This document shows, piece after piece, positions 9,542 to 21,046 of a stretch of 64,000 bases of DNA (position 1 is its first letter; every line of letters starts with the position of its first letter). Below the pieces are notes generated by a model that was given only the letters and a program-made list of their open reading frames with translations, did no database searches and was not told the DNA's origin. The position numbers were made by a program, and so were the translations under genes. Where the stretch lies: contig JAGMWG010000019.1 in NCBI GenBank assembly GCA_020744225.1, forward strand, positions 248,001 to 312,000. The letters run 5' to 3'. This DNA comes from Paraphoma chrysanthemicola (Eukaryota; Ascomycota; Dothideomycetes; Pleosporales; Phaeosphaeriaceae).

Positions 9542-12500
9542 GTCCTTGCCGTGTGTACAATATTTGTTGTCGCTACATCGATTGGCGCATCGATTGTATG
9601 AGGATGATCGCATATGAAGATGAGTGAGATCTGAACTGGGATACGCCTAGTAGATCTTGTTCTTGCCAGGTAGACTTCGTCCGCTGTCGTCGGCGATGCC
9701 GCGCTGAGACATCACGAGCCTGTGTGTAACTTAAAGACGCCTTACGCCGCGTATGCGAGAGAATGATAAAGTCTGATCAACGGGGAAATCTGCGCAAGTA
9801 ATCAGTTTCAGAAATGCACCTGCGCCCTATACGCAGCCAATCAAAATGCTTCGCACTACAACGCTCGGGCTGCCTTTGAAAGCCTCGGGTTCTCGACCTG
9901 TCTCACAATCGGCAGGCCGCAAAGTCGATCCTGCGAGTGCATTTTCAATCACAATCTTTCCATCGCACCGAGCTCTTGGCAGATTTCAAACCAGGACCAG
10001 CTAGCCGATGACGAAGGTTTGCAAATTACTCCGGAGGTAGGCTAAAGGAGCGGACAAAATGGCATGACGTTGCACCCATTGTTAATCTGTCCAAGACGGG
10101 TCATCCTCGTCGTGCAGCTGAGGTTGATTTTGAGTGCTGAACCTATTTCGCTAAAGATCGCTTTCGCGTTGATCCTTGTTTCGTTACGTCGTGACATATA
10201 TGTCATCGAGGCTATGCCGCGATCTGGGCAATGGATCAGATCGGGTCGCCATTCACATGCGCGTAGGGCTCCAAAACTTAAAATCGAAAGACACGTTGCG
10301 ATGAACCGAGTGATTGTGAAGGATTTGATATTGGGCCTAAGCCTGTCACTGGGAACCTTCCTGAAGCAGGCCAATCGCGTCTCTTGCCATGTCACCGTCG
10401 TTCTCGCTTCGATGCGACCGCGTCGTAGCTGCAGTTGACATCGGCACCTAATGCAGAGATGGTCCCAACGGCTAAAGCATACAGAGCAGGGCTATGTGCT
10501 CTACTGCTCAAAATAGCAAGGGCGCCGTTCAGTCCGGGCATCGTGACGACAAATTATGGCCCCCTGCACCCACTCGCCCTACACGGTGCAGCAACATTTC
10601 GCGAGTCGAAACAAGCCTGGCACGAGTCGTGAAGGCGGCGGGAGCGCCGGGTCGCGCATCAACGGTGGCTGCTGACTATGAATGAGATTGTTTTCGAACA
10701 AAATGAAACCTTCTCGAAGCGTGTTCGCCGTGGCCCTTCATCATTTAACAAGGCGACGATGCGGGAGCAGGGGCCAATTGATGATCGCCGTTTGAATCGA
10801 ATGACGCACTCTCGTTTGTGCCCGGCCGAAAGTGGGCTGTTCGAACGACGCTGGTTTCATGAGGCGGGAGCCCGCTTCGCACTGCTCAACGCTGTGCACC
10901 TTGATACGACCTTCTCGAAGGTTACAAAGCGCAACGACCCCGGCGGGCCACGTGAGGTGTAATTCATTGATAGCCGCGCAGTGAGCGTGTGGCGCACAGG
11001 AGTGCCGCAACTTTGTTAATCCCGCCAGTGGACGTTGCAGATGTCACCAGGATGCAGGTGTGTCGGATGTTGCAGGAAAGAGCTCGGACGCTAAGAAATG
11101 TTGTTGTGTGGATGGCGGGAACTCTGCAGGCAGGAGCCAGTGAGAAGTGTCGGCAGCAGTCTCCGAGCTGTTGGCCAGGCAGAGAATTCCTGCCTCTCAG
11201 CGTGCAAAGAGCTCGCTCTGCTAGCAACTGAGTGCAGAGAGATGAGACGGCTGTTGGCTAGGTCAAGATTGCGTCACGCTCTGGCGGCAGCGTGGTCAGG
11301 CAAGTAAGCTGTCGACGCGCGTGGTGGCGGGATCGACGAGTGAGGCTGTGGGTGGAGAGCGATCGTCCTTGCGCAATGGACCCCTGCACCCTCAGCGGGA
11401 TCTTGCATCAAGAGATGAGAGTCCTGATCCAGCATCGACGCCGAAATTTGCCCCTGAGCTTCACACATAGAGGCAGCACTGGGACCAGCGCGTGCTCAGG
11501 ACGGCTACGGCGCCCATTTTCGGCACCGACACGATGAAGCTCCAGAGGTTCGACAGTCGTTTGATGATTTGGCAGCGAGCAAACGAATCAGCCACGCGCG
11601 AGGGCCAGACGACGTGGTGCATGAAACATGTTCGCGACGAGCGGGGAGTAGGCTGCTCATGCTGCGAATGACGGTCCTGGTATTCGGCCCCTTTGCTGCG
11701 CAGCCGTGCTTGTCAGCAAGGCCGCACGCCGCAGAGCCATGTGCACGCAGCCGGGAGTTACTCGGTCGCAAAGAGCCGCCAAGCCCAGCTGGGTGAGAGG
11801 AGGTGTTCTCGAGCTCCTGTGGACCCGCGCGGGGCGGAAATCGCCCAGAGAGAGCCTACCGTGGTGACGGCCGTGTCAAACGAGTCTACACCATGGCAGG
11901 CAGGGCTTTGGACTGGGCGTGCTCGTCCGCTGCGAGGCCGCCAGACTCTACGACGACGACGACCACGCAGCCAGACGCGACGATGCCCTGCAGAAATGGC
12001 TGCCCAGCCGCAGATCCACCACAGTCGATCTCGTAACCGTGGCTTGCAGGGTATCTCTAGCCCCGCCATGGCCTTTCGGGAATCGGAGACTTCGCAGGTA
12101 CGCTGTCGTCCAGCGCCCACCGAGACGCCCTCACTCGCCAGCTTGCCAGTCCGCCCGGGCCTGCAGCCACCCACTTCTTCAGGTACCCAGCTAGTCTAAA
12201 CACCCCGGCCTAGGTATTTACAGACTGCCTCGCCGGCCGTGGCGCGTTGGCGAGTTCCTTTTTGCTTCCCACACACTGCCTGATGCTCTCCCAATGTGGC
12301 TTCTCTGCGCCCTCACTTCCAGCCCGTCCCCCCCTCGTCACCTCACAGCTACCCCAGTCGCCTCGCACATCCCCCCACTCTACCCTCGCCCAGCATCAGA
12401 CCGGACGTCAGCCCTGGCCAGCCACGAGCCGACCTCTGCTGCTCTGCGCCCGGAGTGACGCTCGCTCTGCACGGGCTCGTTCGTTTCCGTGAACATTGCC

Positions 12501-12649
12501 ATAAAGCCCATCAAGTCCTGCTCCGGTGGGCCCAGCGCCGTAGCTTGACTATTCCTCTTCTGCCCCGGCCCGCCCGCTCTTCGTTCTGCCAGTGCTCGGT
12601 CCGACCGCTTCACTTCGCTCCTGCATTTGCTCTCGTCGCCCAGCGCGCA
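9542..12649. other. Gene-poor stretch, no supported gene
   Basis: Over 3 kb with only short overlapping frames on both strands. The longest (11693-12199 plus, 11758-12174 minus) are mirror images of each other in a G+C-rich patch and show no domain, splice logic or family-like composition. Nothing here is called; a non-coding transcript or a distal promoter cannot be excluded. Confidence 0.5.
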
Positions 12650-13438
12650 TGCCAGTCAGGGCAGGAATCGTGAAGAGCGCCAGTCTACGTTAGGGCCGTT
12701 AAGCTACCGGAACGCAGACGTTAAGCTGTTTGAGACGATCTCTTAGTCCGCCCTCCACCGCGTCCGACTCGTTCACGTTGCGAGCTGCTGCAAGGTTCAC
12801 CCTTCAAACACCTCACGCACAAGTCTCGCCTCACCACCAGGCCAATCGCTGCCAGGGTTCTCCACGCCTGCCGCTGCCGGGCCTTTCTTGTCATTTCGTG
12901 GCTACGTGTCTAGCTGCTTCGCAGGCACGCACGCATATTCTCCAACATTTCCGCATCGGGACGCCAAATTCCGGGTTCTTTTGCACCATTGTCAGACATC
13001 CTCGTCGCAACCCGAGCGAGGATACCCTGGGTTCTTTTCACGCGTCAGCGAGGATTTGCGCCAGCTACCATCTTGTAGAATTGGGCTCCATTGGCGGTAG
13101 TGTCGACGCGCCTGGTCGGTGTTTATATTCATCCCATAGGGCTTCGAGCATTCCCAACCATCCGATTCGGACGTCACTCACTCACCACCACTCGGCTTCT
13201 CTCCAGTCTCTTTCTCCTGACTCTTCCCGTTGCGACACACCAATCAGCCCTAGCATTCTTGCGCACCTGCAAGACATTCCACTCCACCATCCGCCTTTTT
13301 CACGACTCTTGCGCTGCCCCTCCACAGCCCTCCCAAGCCTGCAAGCTGGCCAACTACGCGACTCCGCCAGTCTCGCCCTTGGGGTATCGGGCACTCGAAC
13401 CGCCCTTCAGTCTGCAGCTCAAAGGCCGGCTGGGTGGG
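12650..13438 (+). promoter_or_regulatory. Long ATG-free, C/T-rich 5' leader
   Basis: Not one ATG occurs on the plus strand across 789 bases before the start codon at 13439, while CAT (ATG on the other strand) occurs about 15 times. The stretch is C/T-rich. This is what selection against upstream start codons in a transcribed 5' UTR produces. Introns in the leader cannot be excluded. Confidence 0.6.
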
Positions 13439-14712
13439 ATGGACAATGACCGTCGGCCGCGGCAGAACCCTTCAGGTTACGCGAGCCAGCAAGGCACGCT
13501 CCTTCCACCACAGGCCTCATATCCCGTGGTAAGCGCATCCGACCGCTACAGGCAGGCGCCCTTGTCTGCGCCTGCCCCACCCACCTCTGCTGCCCCATCT
13601 GGCAGTCGCGCCTCGTCGAGTTACGGTTACGCTTACGGGGAAGGTTCACAGTTCGGCTCCTCAATCCAGCCCTCCTATGGCGCGCAAGACTACAGCGCCG
13701 GCCAGCAGCAGTCTCCGCAGCGCGCCTCGCAGCAGTACTCGCCCTACGGCCAAAACGTCATGTACGGTGTAGCTGGCGCGCAAGGCTCAGCATCGGGGTC
13801 GACGCAGTATGAGCCTGTGGAACAGTACCAGCAAAATAGGGACTCGGCCATACAGGTCCTGAGCACCGGCTTTGGGGTCGCACAGCCGCAATACTACGAG
13901 AGCGGGCCTACGAGCGCGCCTGCCTCTGCGCTTGCATCGCAGAACGTCCCTTCACAGTACCCCTCCTTGGGATATACAGCAACGCAAACCCAGGTCGGAC
14001 GAGAACCACTTGCGCCCGCCTACTCTACTGCTGGCATGACCGATCCTCACCAGCCGACTGCCCAAGCGGGCTACTCACAAGGCAGTTATAGCGAGCAGCA
14101 AGGCGGCGGCAACGAGTTCGACGTCTTCTACAACCGCTACCAGAACGAGCTCAAGCGCACCTTTGAGCACGTGCGGGATGGCCACCTCACCGAAGCTGCG
14201 CAGCAACTGTTTATGCTTTCGGACTGGGTTCTCCACTATGCAGAGACTCTAGGTGAGTCTTCCCCTGTGCGCCATGTGGAACGAGCAGCTGAATTGACTA
14301 CAGGCCTAGTGCGCGACGACGAGAACCACTACTCGCAGCGATTAAAGCTATGGGAGGAATTCAACACCTGCTGGCTTGCAACACTGCAGAAGCAGAAGGC
14401 CTTCTCACAAGAAATGGTCGCCACAGGCCAGCGACCACAGCCTCCAAAATCGCTGATCGAATACGACTTCCTCGAGAAGATGGGCACGCAGCTAGTCAAA
14501 CACTGCGATAATATGGAGAAACACGGTCTGGTCGACTACCAGATGGGTGTATGGGAGGAGGAGATCATTGCGAGTCAGTGCCACACTCTCCACCTTCGAA
14601 TGCGCTATTGCTAACTAGGACTGCAGTGCTGACAACATGCCTTGATCTTTTAGAAGAAGTGGGCGCCGGATCCTCCGCTCAACGACCGTCGTCGACGTCG
14701 CGGCGACGATGA
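13439..14712 (+). CDS. Conserved fungal protein of unknown function with Q/S/Y-rich N-half
   Basis: 389-residue model, exons 13439-14252, 14304-14573 and 14627-14712. Residues 1 to about 215 are low complexity, rich in Gln, Ser, Tyr, Pro and Gly, with repeated QQYSPYG / SQYPSLGY-like pieces, as in RNA-binding or transcription-related disordered regions. From about 220 the sequence turns helical and ordered, with NEFDVFYNRYQNELKRTFEHV, then VRDDENHYSQRLKLWEEFN, then QPPKSLIEYDFLEKMG and GLVDYQMGVWEEEIIA; Trp/Tyr spacing suggests a compact helical domain. Intron 1 is 51 bases, stop-free and a multiple of three. Intron 2 is 53 bases with a CTAAC branch site, after which the frame reads MLTTCLDLLEEVG and ends in an Arg/Ser-rich tail at 14712. 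I do not recognise a named family; a nuclear or mRNA-related role is only a guess. The start is the first ATG after the long leader. Confidence 0.8.
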
Positions 14713-16281
14713 TGATGACCCCTCGCTATGATGACGATGATCTTCTGAGTGGCTTGTCAAAACGCCACCTGAAAAAGCTTCGCCTCGCATCGACCTCATC
14801 CACGAAAGGCGCCCTTCACCAAGATGGTGTGTATTTGTTTCAACCGATGACTCGCGGACACTTCTCTTTCCTGTGTACATTTACTGCATGCGTATCGCTT
14901 TGGCGCACTGTTTCATTTATTGTTATCATCTACTTCTATAGACGGCAACAGGTATCCACACGAGATCTGATGCCTTCCCGCGAGGCATTCCGCATATTAC
15001 TTTTTCTGGTCGCCGAAAACTCCATTCATCGGTATACTGGCCTCTATGCGGACGACTCCACTTCATGTTACGAGGGCTGCAATTTTCTGCAGCCACCTTC
15101 CGGTCTCATATCTCCTTCTGGTCTTACGCGCATGAAAATAAGAGGGGGCACGAGCACAATGTTTTCTACTGCGTTGCTTGAATAATTCTGGCATGTTGGT
15201 CTCTTGGATGCGGCAATGGATACGAGCAAGATTTATGTGGCATTTTTGTTAATGGGAATTATGGTTGCTTTCTCGGCAGTTCCAATCATGGAAGCGTAGT
15301 AGGCCGACGCAGGCGTCGGGAATCCTTACTACAAGGGAATACGATAATGAATGGCAAGATGTGCTGGATGAACGGCATTTGGGAACCGAGGCATGGATGC
15401 TGCGGAGCATCACCGGAATCACCCCTGCTCACGTTGAGCGTCCGGTGATGCTGGCTGACAACGCAGCAACTGCTGGAGTACCCAGAAGTGCTGATCACTT
15501 AGCCCAGTCTTGGGCATCAAGGAACCTTCCTAGAGCCTGAGTCCGAGCTGGCAGCTGTTAGTAAAAGTTGGGATCTTGGGCGAGCTTCGCGAACGCAAGC
15601 ACGACCGCTGGATGATTGGGCAGTAAGGTCGGGCAGCATTGTAGCATAGGATCGAAATCGCACTATAGACAAAACTTCCACTACTAGGACTTCAGCTTTA
15701 TTGCGACTCCGCTTGCAACCTGGCAGAGCTGGCGACTACAATGCTTGTGTTCGACCGCGTTTGCTGTGTCGTTCTGTCACCCGGCCGTCGCTCCTTCCTC
15801 CTTGGAGGCAGGGACCCTTGTCCCTGAATCCTTCTCGCCTCACGATGCCTCGTCCACAACCACTCAAGAACGCCATCGAAGCCTCACGTATTGACAGCGC
15901 CGCCATCAGAACGCACATGATCGTGTTCCTTTTGCTCGGATCGAGGCGTCGAATCAGCTGCACCATACAGCTGCCGTACTCTGGCGTGTACATGCGCATT
16001 ACGAGTCAGAAACAAAGCAGGACTTGTGGCGTTAATGGCATCCTGAAGAAGCAAAAACGCAACCATTCCTGCGGATACATTGGAACCAGATCGGCAAGTG
16101 CGCCTCCTGGCTTTATTGATTCCCAATGGACGCCCTCTGGTTCATCACATCTCGTCACACTGCAGCTTACCCCAGGGTGTCATCGCCTATGTTGGCGGCC
16201 GAAAGAGGACGGCGATCATACAGATCGTGGTATAGGCGCAGTATCTCCAATACTTCGGGGGAAGCCTCGAAACGCACTACT

Positions 16282-16305
16282 CCAATGTGAGTAATCTCAC
16301 ATTGG
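16282..16305. repeat. Perfect 10-bp inverted repeat, 4-base loop
   Basis: CCAATGTGAG, then TAAT, then CTCACATTGG: both arms match at all ten positions. It contains CCAAT on each strand. It lies in non-coding DNA, far from any called gene. Confidence 0.8.
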
Positions 16306-16500
16306 CCAGAAATACGGGCGCATATCGTGTCGCAGCCGCACAGTGTGCTGTCAGCCAGGATCCACACGAGTGCATGCTGCCGCTCAAATTTGAGCGGGAT
16401 AACTCGCCGGGCCCAACATGAGTCGCGCGAGGTATCCTACTTCTGACCGCAGCTGCTATTCCTGGAGCATCTTTGCTTCTGGCGACCTGTCATCGTATTG

Positions 16501-16537
16501 CAAATCGCCTATGGGTGGTTCGCCACAGGCGATTTTG
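16501..16537. repeat. Near-perfect inverted repeat (hairpin)
   Basis: The left arm CAAATCGCCTATGG (16501-16514) pairs with the right arm CCACAGGCGATTTTG (16523-16537) with one mismatch or wobble and one bulged base, around a loop of about eight bases. Non-coding context. Confidence 0.7.
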
Positions 16538-18132
16538 ACGCTGCAGCTAGCAACCTACCAATAGGCGCGCCACACGAAGTTCCTGCCCAAGGGAGACGAG
16601 TAAGATCTGCTTCGTCTCCGAGCGGCTGGGTGCACGCATCGGGATTGAGCTGCAGCATCATTTAGGTGACAGCGGATAATGAACCATTTCGAGCCTGCAT
16701 CGTCCTCGGGATATTCACGCGGCGCTCGGCATGCACTGCATGTTTTCTTCCCGAACCAGGTAACGCTCGAGACAAATTAGCACGCGCGAATGCGGCTCCA
16801 CGGCATTCTAAACCAGAATTGCAACAGGCGGAGATCCCTGCGTAACTCCAGCGCTTCGGGCTTATGCAAAGGACACAGTTGTGAAAGCGTCCAAAATCTT
16901 TCCCATTTGCTCCTGCACACAATGTCGAACACTGACTCGTGCACAAATGAAACCATTTTCGTTATGCACCGTGCGACAGGGACATCCAGGTCACGCGGCA
17001 GTCTACGATACTTCTCAAACACTTCTCGAAGTCCGATCTCATACAGGAACGGGTTTACCTTCACGCAACCCTTGTTTCGCAGATCAGGCGACGCAAGGCA
17101 CATGGGACCCTGCACCCTTGTGTTTGTTACTGTAATTACCCTTTCCCACTACCACAGCAGACGCGGCGTTGCGCTCGACCATACAGCTGGTACAGCGCAT
17201 TATTCTCACTGGGGCCCGCATGAGGTCACAGAAACACCGGATGCTTCACGCAGAGGTATGATCACTCTCTAAAGTGTCCTGCTGATCACATGTGCATTCC
17301 ACCGTGGGCACGGCAGATTACTAGCACTCTCTTTTGGTCTTGGCACGCGAGTGAAGTGATGAATACGTCGCACTAGCAAGGCCACGGCATGGCTCTCGGC
17401 AGGTACCGCAGTTTGACATGCGACACCACTTCGACCCTGGAATGGAACCATAGAGATGGTTTTATGAGCATGGCAGCCACCAGTCGTAGCAAGGTAGCAC
17501 ATGACCTGCATGACTTCGTAAGTCTGCTTTGCGTTTATTTGCGATTGGCAATTTGAGGACACGGATTTGTCTCAAAAGGTCACGTTACTACTACATATAA
17601 CTTTGAGTCATGGACAGCGAAACTCGGTCAACAAGCATCTCTAATCTGACGCAAATGAGCTGCGCAAATGATGTCCGGACGAGTCTGAACGGCCTGAGCG
17701 AGAGCGCGAATGTGCGTGCTGAACAGCTTCCTGAGGCTTCAAATTCTGAACTTTCTATGCACGCACTAGAGGTAGCAACGAGCATTAGCACACACAATTT
17801 CTAGATGCGCCTGTAAAGGTTCCATTGGAGTGTCATAGGCTAATGCTTGTTTGTATACTCTACAACGATGACGTTGATGCCTATACTTTCACCTTTACCT
17901 TCTTTTATCCATGAGAAATGTCACCTGAATGTGGCCACGATAGACGACTCTAATCACGAAAGAGCTCGTGTTTTCTGGGTAGCAAGGTCCGTGCGGAATT
18001 TGGCGAGGGTCTGCAACTCAATAAAAACGAGCTCCTTCGCAGTGTCGATCTAGCGCTAGAACTCACCTCTACAAGCTGACGAAATACGGTAGCGCAACTA
18101 CAACCGTAAGCATAGTGACACGAGTTCTAGAG

Positions 18133-18936
18133 ATGGTAACTGACAATTACCAAGATCGCGGCACCATGGTGGGTCCTCACGCCCACTTCCGGTTCCTCGA
18201 TCTTCCGGTGGACTTACGCCTCATGGTCTACGAGCGACTGCCGGTCGAGACGCGTCACCTGCCTTTTGGTACCCCCGGTGAGCGACGCCCATTGGACCTG
18301 GTGTGGTCAACCATTCCTGGCGTCACCATTCTCCGCGCCTGTCGTCGAATATACGCAGAAGCCGCGCCTATACTGGAGCCGAGACTAAGCTCACTGCGTG
18401 ATGCACCTCTTCGCTTGATCTCAAGTACATTTGGAATAGACAACATACACTTGCACTTGCTCGCTGAATATGCCGTCGGATGGGGCCAACAACCCGACCG
18501 TGAGATCTTCGAGGATCCATACCCCGTTCAATTGTATGACTATATGCATCATCATGCAGCAAAGACCGGAGAAGCGCACATGGAGATCGCAGTGGGAAAC
18601 GTCCGAAGTATCGATATCGCCAATGAATCGGCAGCAGAGCTTGAAAGTCGGCAATTTTTCAGTGACATCCTAAAGTTTAAGTTCGACGGCCATTCGATTC
18701 ATAGCTACCAGGGCATGGCCCTTGACTCTGAATATGTGCCCAATGTCAGGATATCGTTTCGGCCTGCTCTCTGGAACACGTCTGCGATAGACAGCTTGCT
18801 TGCTCGGCCTGATTTACAGGACCTCAAGTCAGACGAATACGGAGAGAGCAGCTGGTGGCCTGAAGTTCTCCTTGGCGACGCCATCGATGCAATAGAGTGG
18901 CAGAGGAACTGGAAGGAGGGCGAGCGACAGGGGTGA
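18133..18936 (+). CDS. F-box-like / 2EXR-type fungal protein, paralogue 1
   Basis: 267 residues, single exon, of a fungal family with an F-box-like N-terminal motif: FRFLDLPVDLRLMVYERLP at about residues 17-35, followed by ILRACRRIYAEAAPILEPRL. This is the leucine/proline-led helix-loop-helix seen in fungal proteins annotated as F-box-like or 2EXR, where it may contact Skp1; direct function is unknown. The C-terminus is acidic with a shared signature, EWQRNWKEGERQG. Two in-window paralogues (19943, 45058) have the same N- and C-terminal marks. The start at 18133 is the first ATG; the ATG at 18166 is an alternative that keeps the motif. Confidence 0.82.
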   Translation: MVTDNYQDRGTMVGPHAHFRFLDLPVDLRLMVYERLPVETRHLPFGTPGERRPLDLVWSTIPGVTILRACRRIYAEAAPILEPRLSSLRDAPLRLISSTFGIDNIHLHLLAEYAVGWGQQPDREIFEDPYPVQLYDYMHHHAAKTGEAHMEIAVGNVRSIDIANESAAELESRQFFSDILKFKFDGHSIHSYQGMALDSEYVPNVRISFRPALWNTSAIDSLLARPDLQDLKSDEYGESSWWPEVLLGDAIDAIEWQRNWKEGERQG

Positions 18937-19942
18937 CGAGCATTTTTGTACACCATATGGAGCAAATCGAAATGACGGTCTCACTGTAAAGGACTTCAGG
19001 TGTTTCAAGTGTGCTGGCGCACTTGCAGAGAACAGTTCTGCTATCTGATGCTCATGATCAATCTGCGGACAATCCAATGGCATCATAATCCAGACTGAGT
19101 AGGATATACACCACAAGGCAGGCTTCAAAATCTCAAGTCATACTTTCTAAGCTCGAGGTCTTGTATTAAGGTGAATAAATCGAGGCTCTGAAACGTGCAA
19201 CTACCAGTGATAGCCTGGGTCGCTTTACTACATCCCAGTACTCGTCTGCTCTCACATCCTCAGTGACTATTTAGTAGTCTCTGTCCGACCGGTCACATCA
19301 ATTATATACTCAAATGCGCGCCAAGTTCGCTCCTACTTCTGATTGGCTGAAAAAGTGTAGCTACTCTGCAGGTAAAGCTACTTTTTGAACATCGCAGACT
19401 TTCCTTAAGAGGATGCATATATTAGCTACAATCTGTATTTTACGTAGTAAGATGTCCTGGCAGCGCAAACGGGGGTGCAAAGTGCTGCTTTTAGGCGTCA
19501 CGGCCCGATCGACTGCAAGGACCAAAAAGTGTCGCAGGTTAATGCGCTCGTCTTTTCCCCGTGAAAGCTTCTCCGTGGCGCCGTCGTCGTTCTTAACTAG
19601 AGATATATTCTAATACGCTTGATAACGTCTATAAGTTATTGCTCGGTACTGCTCAGGTATGCGCTAGTGTCATCGCTGCTCCTTCACCGCGGATCGCGCA
19701 CGTCTCGGTACTCACGCGAGACTCACTGCGGATATGCTAATGATAGCAGGCCGCAACTGCTATTGTTCTTTTGCTCTCACCTTCTTTGAAAGAGCGTTGA
19801 CTCACCCCACCCTAGATATACGCCAACCACTTGTCTCCTTTCAACCTTGCAACTGATCTTCCACTCACCGACGACTCTTACACCACTCCGGGCTTCTGCT
19901 CTCCACCTACGCCAAGCGCTTCCGCCTGCTGGTCTCGACAAT
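18937..19942. other. Intergenic region between two F-box-like paralogues
   Basis: About 1 kb, A+T-rich in part. No gene remnant or third copy of the paralogue can be read here. It holds the promoter of the 19943 gene, with a C/T-rich leader from about 19770. Confidence 0.5.
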
Positions 19943-20710
19943 ATGTTGGATCAACAGCCATTCCGCTTTCTCGACCTCCCGAAGGAGATACGCCTGATGG
20001 TATATGAGCGCTTGCCTACCAAAATCACACATCACTCCACCGCCTTTCAAAGAGTTGTCTTACCGAAGCAGCCAGTCCTTATTTGTTCGAAGATTACCGG
20101 TAGCAATATTCTGTCGACTTGCGTCCAGATCAACAATGAAGCGGGCGCCGTTCTCGGACCTAGACTAGCTAGTATGCAAGAGTCTCCAGTACGCATCATT
20201 GTCGATACGCACATCCTGGCTGACGGTTGTTGTGCCGCGATTTTGAGATACTTGTTCGCGAGTGAGCAAGACTGTAGTCACGTTGGAGATTTGGTACCCA
20301 CAATCGCTCTGAGAAACGCCTGGCTCAAAGCGCACAACCCACACAAGCACGTAAGCCCTCAATCGCGAATTCAGCGAGTTGATATCGCGTTGAGATATGT
20401 AAATAACTGCAATCTCGACTCCGGGCCCACACTCCGGGATCTAGAGTTTGGCTTCGAATTCTTCTGTGCAGATGTCCGAGGCATGCGTGGAGATGGATAC
20501 GAAACGGCTGTGAGCATCCGTATCCGACCAGCTGTGCTTCCGCCACACGCACAAGCAATATTTGAACGCGGACTATCTTTCAAAGGCTCACCTTTCATGT
20601 GTGTTTCCTCTCCCAGCTTGACGCAAGGCACATTCAGAATTGGAAGCGGCGAGGACATCGAGGAAGAAGAGTGGCAGAAGGACTGGGTAGAGGGCGAGCG
20701 GTTCGAGTAA
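19943..20710 (+). CDS. F-box-like / 2EXR-type fungal protein, paralogue 2
   Basis: 255 residues, single exon, arranged in tandem with the gene at 18133 and clearly related: MLDQQPFRFLDLPKEIRLMVYERLP at the start (described by its shared RLMVYERLP core), then ILSTCVQINNEAGAVLGPRL in the position of paralogue 1's ILRACRRIYAEAAPILEPRL, and an acidic ending EEEWQKDWVEGERFE. The middle (about 90-220) is much more diverged than the ends. The first ATG (19943) sits just before the conserved motif; the open frame extends upstream to 19847 without an ATG. Local duplication followed by fast divergence is the likely history. Confidence 0.83.
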   Translation: MLDQQPFRFLDLPKEIRLMVYERLPTKITHHSTAFQRVVLPKQPVLICSKITGSNILSTCVQINNEAGAVLGPRLASMQESPVRIIVDTHILADGCCAAILRYLFASEQDCSHVGDLVPTIALRNAWLKAHNPHKHVSPQSRIQRVDIALRYVNNCNLDSGPTLRDLEFGFEFFCADVRGMRGDGYETAVSIRIRPAVLPPHAQAIFERGLSFKGSPFMCVSSPSLTQGTFRIGSGEDIEEEEWQKDWVEGERFE

Positions 20711-21046
20711 GGGCTCTTCGATGTTCGGGGGCAAAGACGGAATTCTTTGGCGACGATGCAATCGTGAGGAACAGAAGAGCGCTACGACTATCAGACATGA
20801 ATGCGATCATGCTGTCGCTTAGCTGGGACAGAAGTGGTGGGAGCTGATTTTTCGGGGATATTTTGCGATTGCGGGTCCCACGCAATGGACATTTGTTCGG
20901 CCTCGGGATAACGGAGGACGTCCTTGGTCCAAGTGTGGGCCTGGTATTACAAGCAACCCACTATACTCTACGACTGGTGTCGGCAGCTACTATACCACTG
21001 CCATGATGCAAGAATGTGGCATCTCATCATAGTGATTCGATTCGAT
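20711..21046. other. Convergent 3' intergenic region
   Basis: 336 bases between two genes that end towards each other. No gene or strong structure is seen. Confidence 0.5.

Larger units (their letters stand above)
14713..18132. other. Gene-poor stretch with two strong inverted repeats
   Basis: About 3.4 kb without a supportable gene. Frames at 15701-16294 (plus), 16777-17115 (minus) and 17610-17804 (plus) are isolated, lack splice or family signals and overlap antisense frames. Two hairpin-forming inverted repeats lie at 16282-16305 and 16501-16537. Confidence 0.5.

Noticed and set aside
11693..12199. 168-codon frame, and the 138-codon antisense frame at 11758-12174
   Set aside because: Both strands are open over the same G+C-rich patch, with no pattern favouring either.
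15701..16294. 197-codon plus-strand frame
   Set aside because: Basic, patternless, overlapped antisense and crossing the palindrome at 16282-16305.
16777..17115. 112-codon minus-strand frame with some protein-like helix pattern
   Set aside because: Isolated, no splice partners or family recognised, and a longer frame (160 codons) lies antisense; kept only as a weak possibility of a gene remnant.
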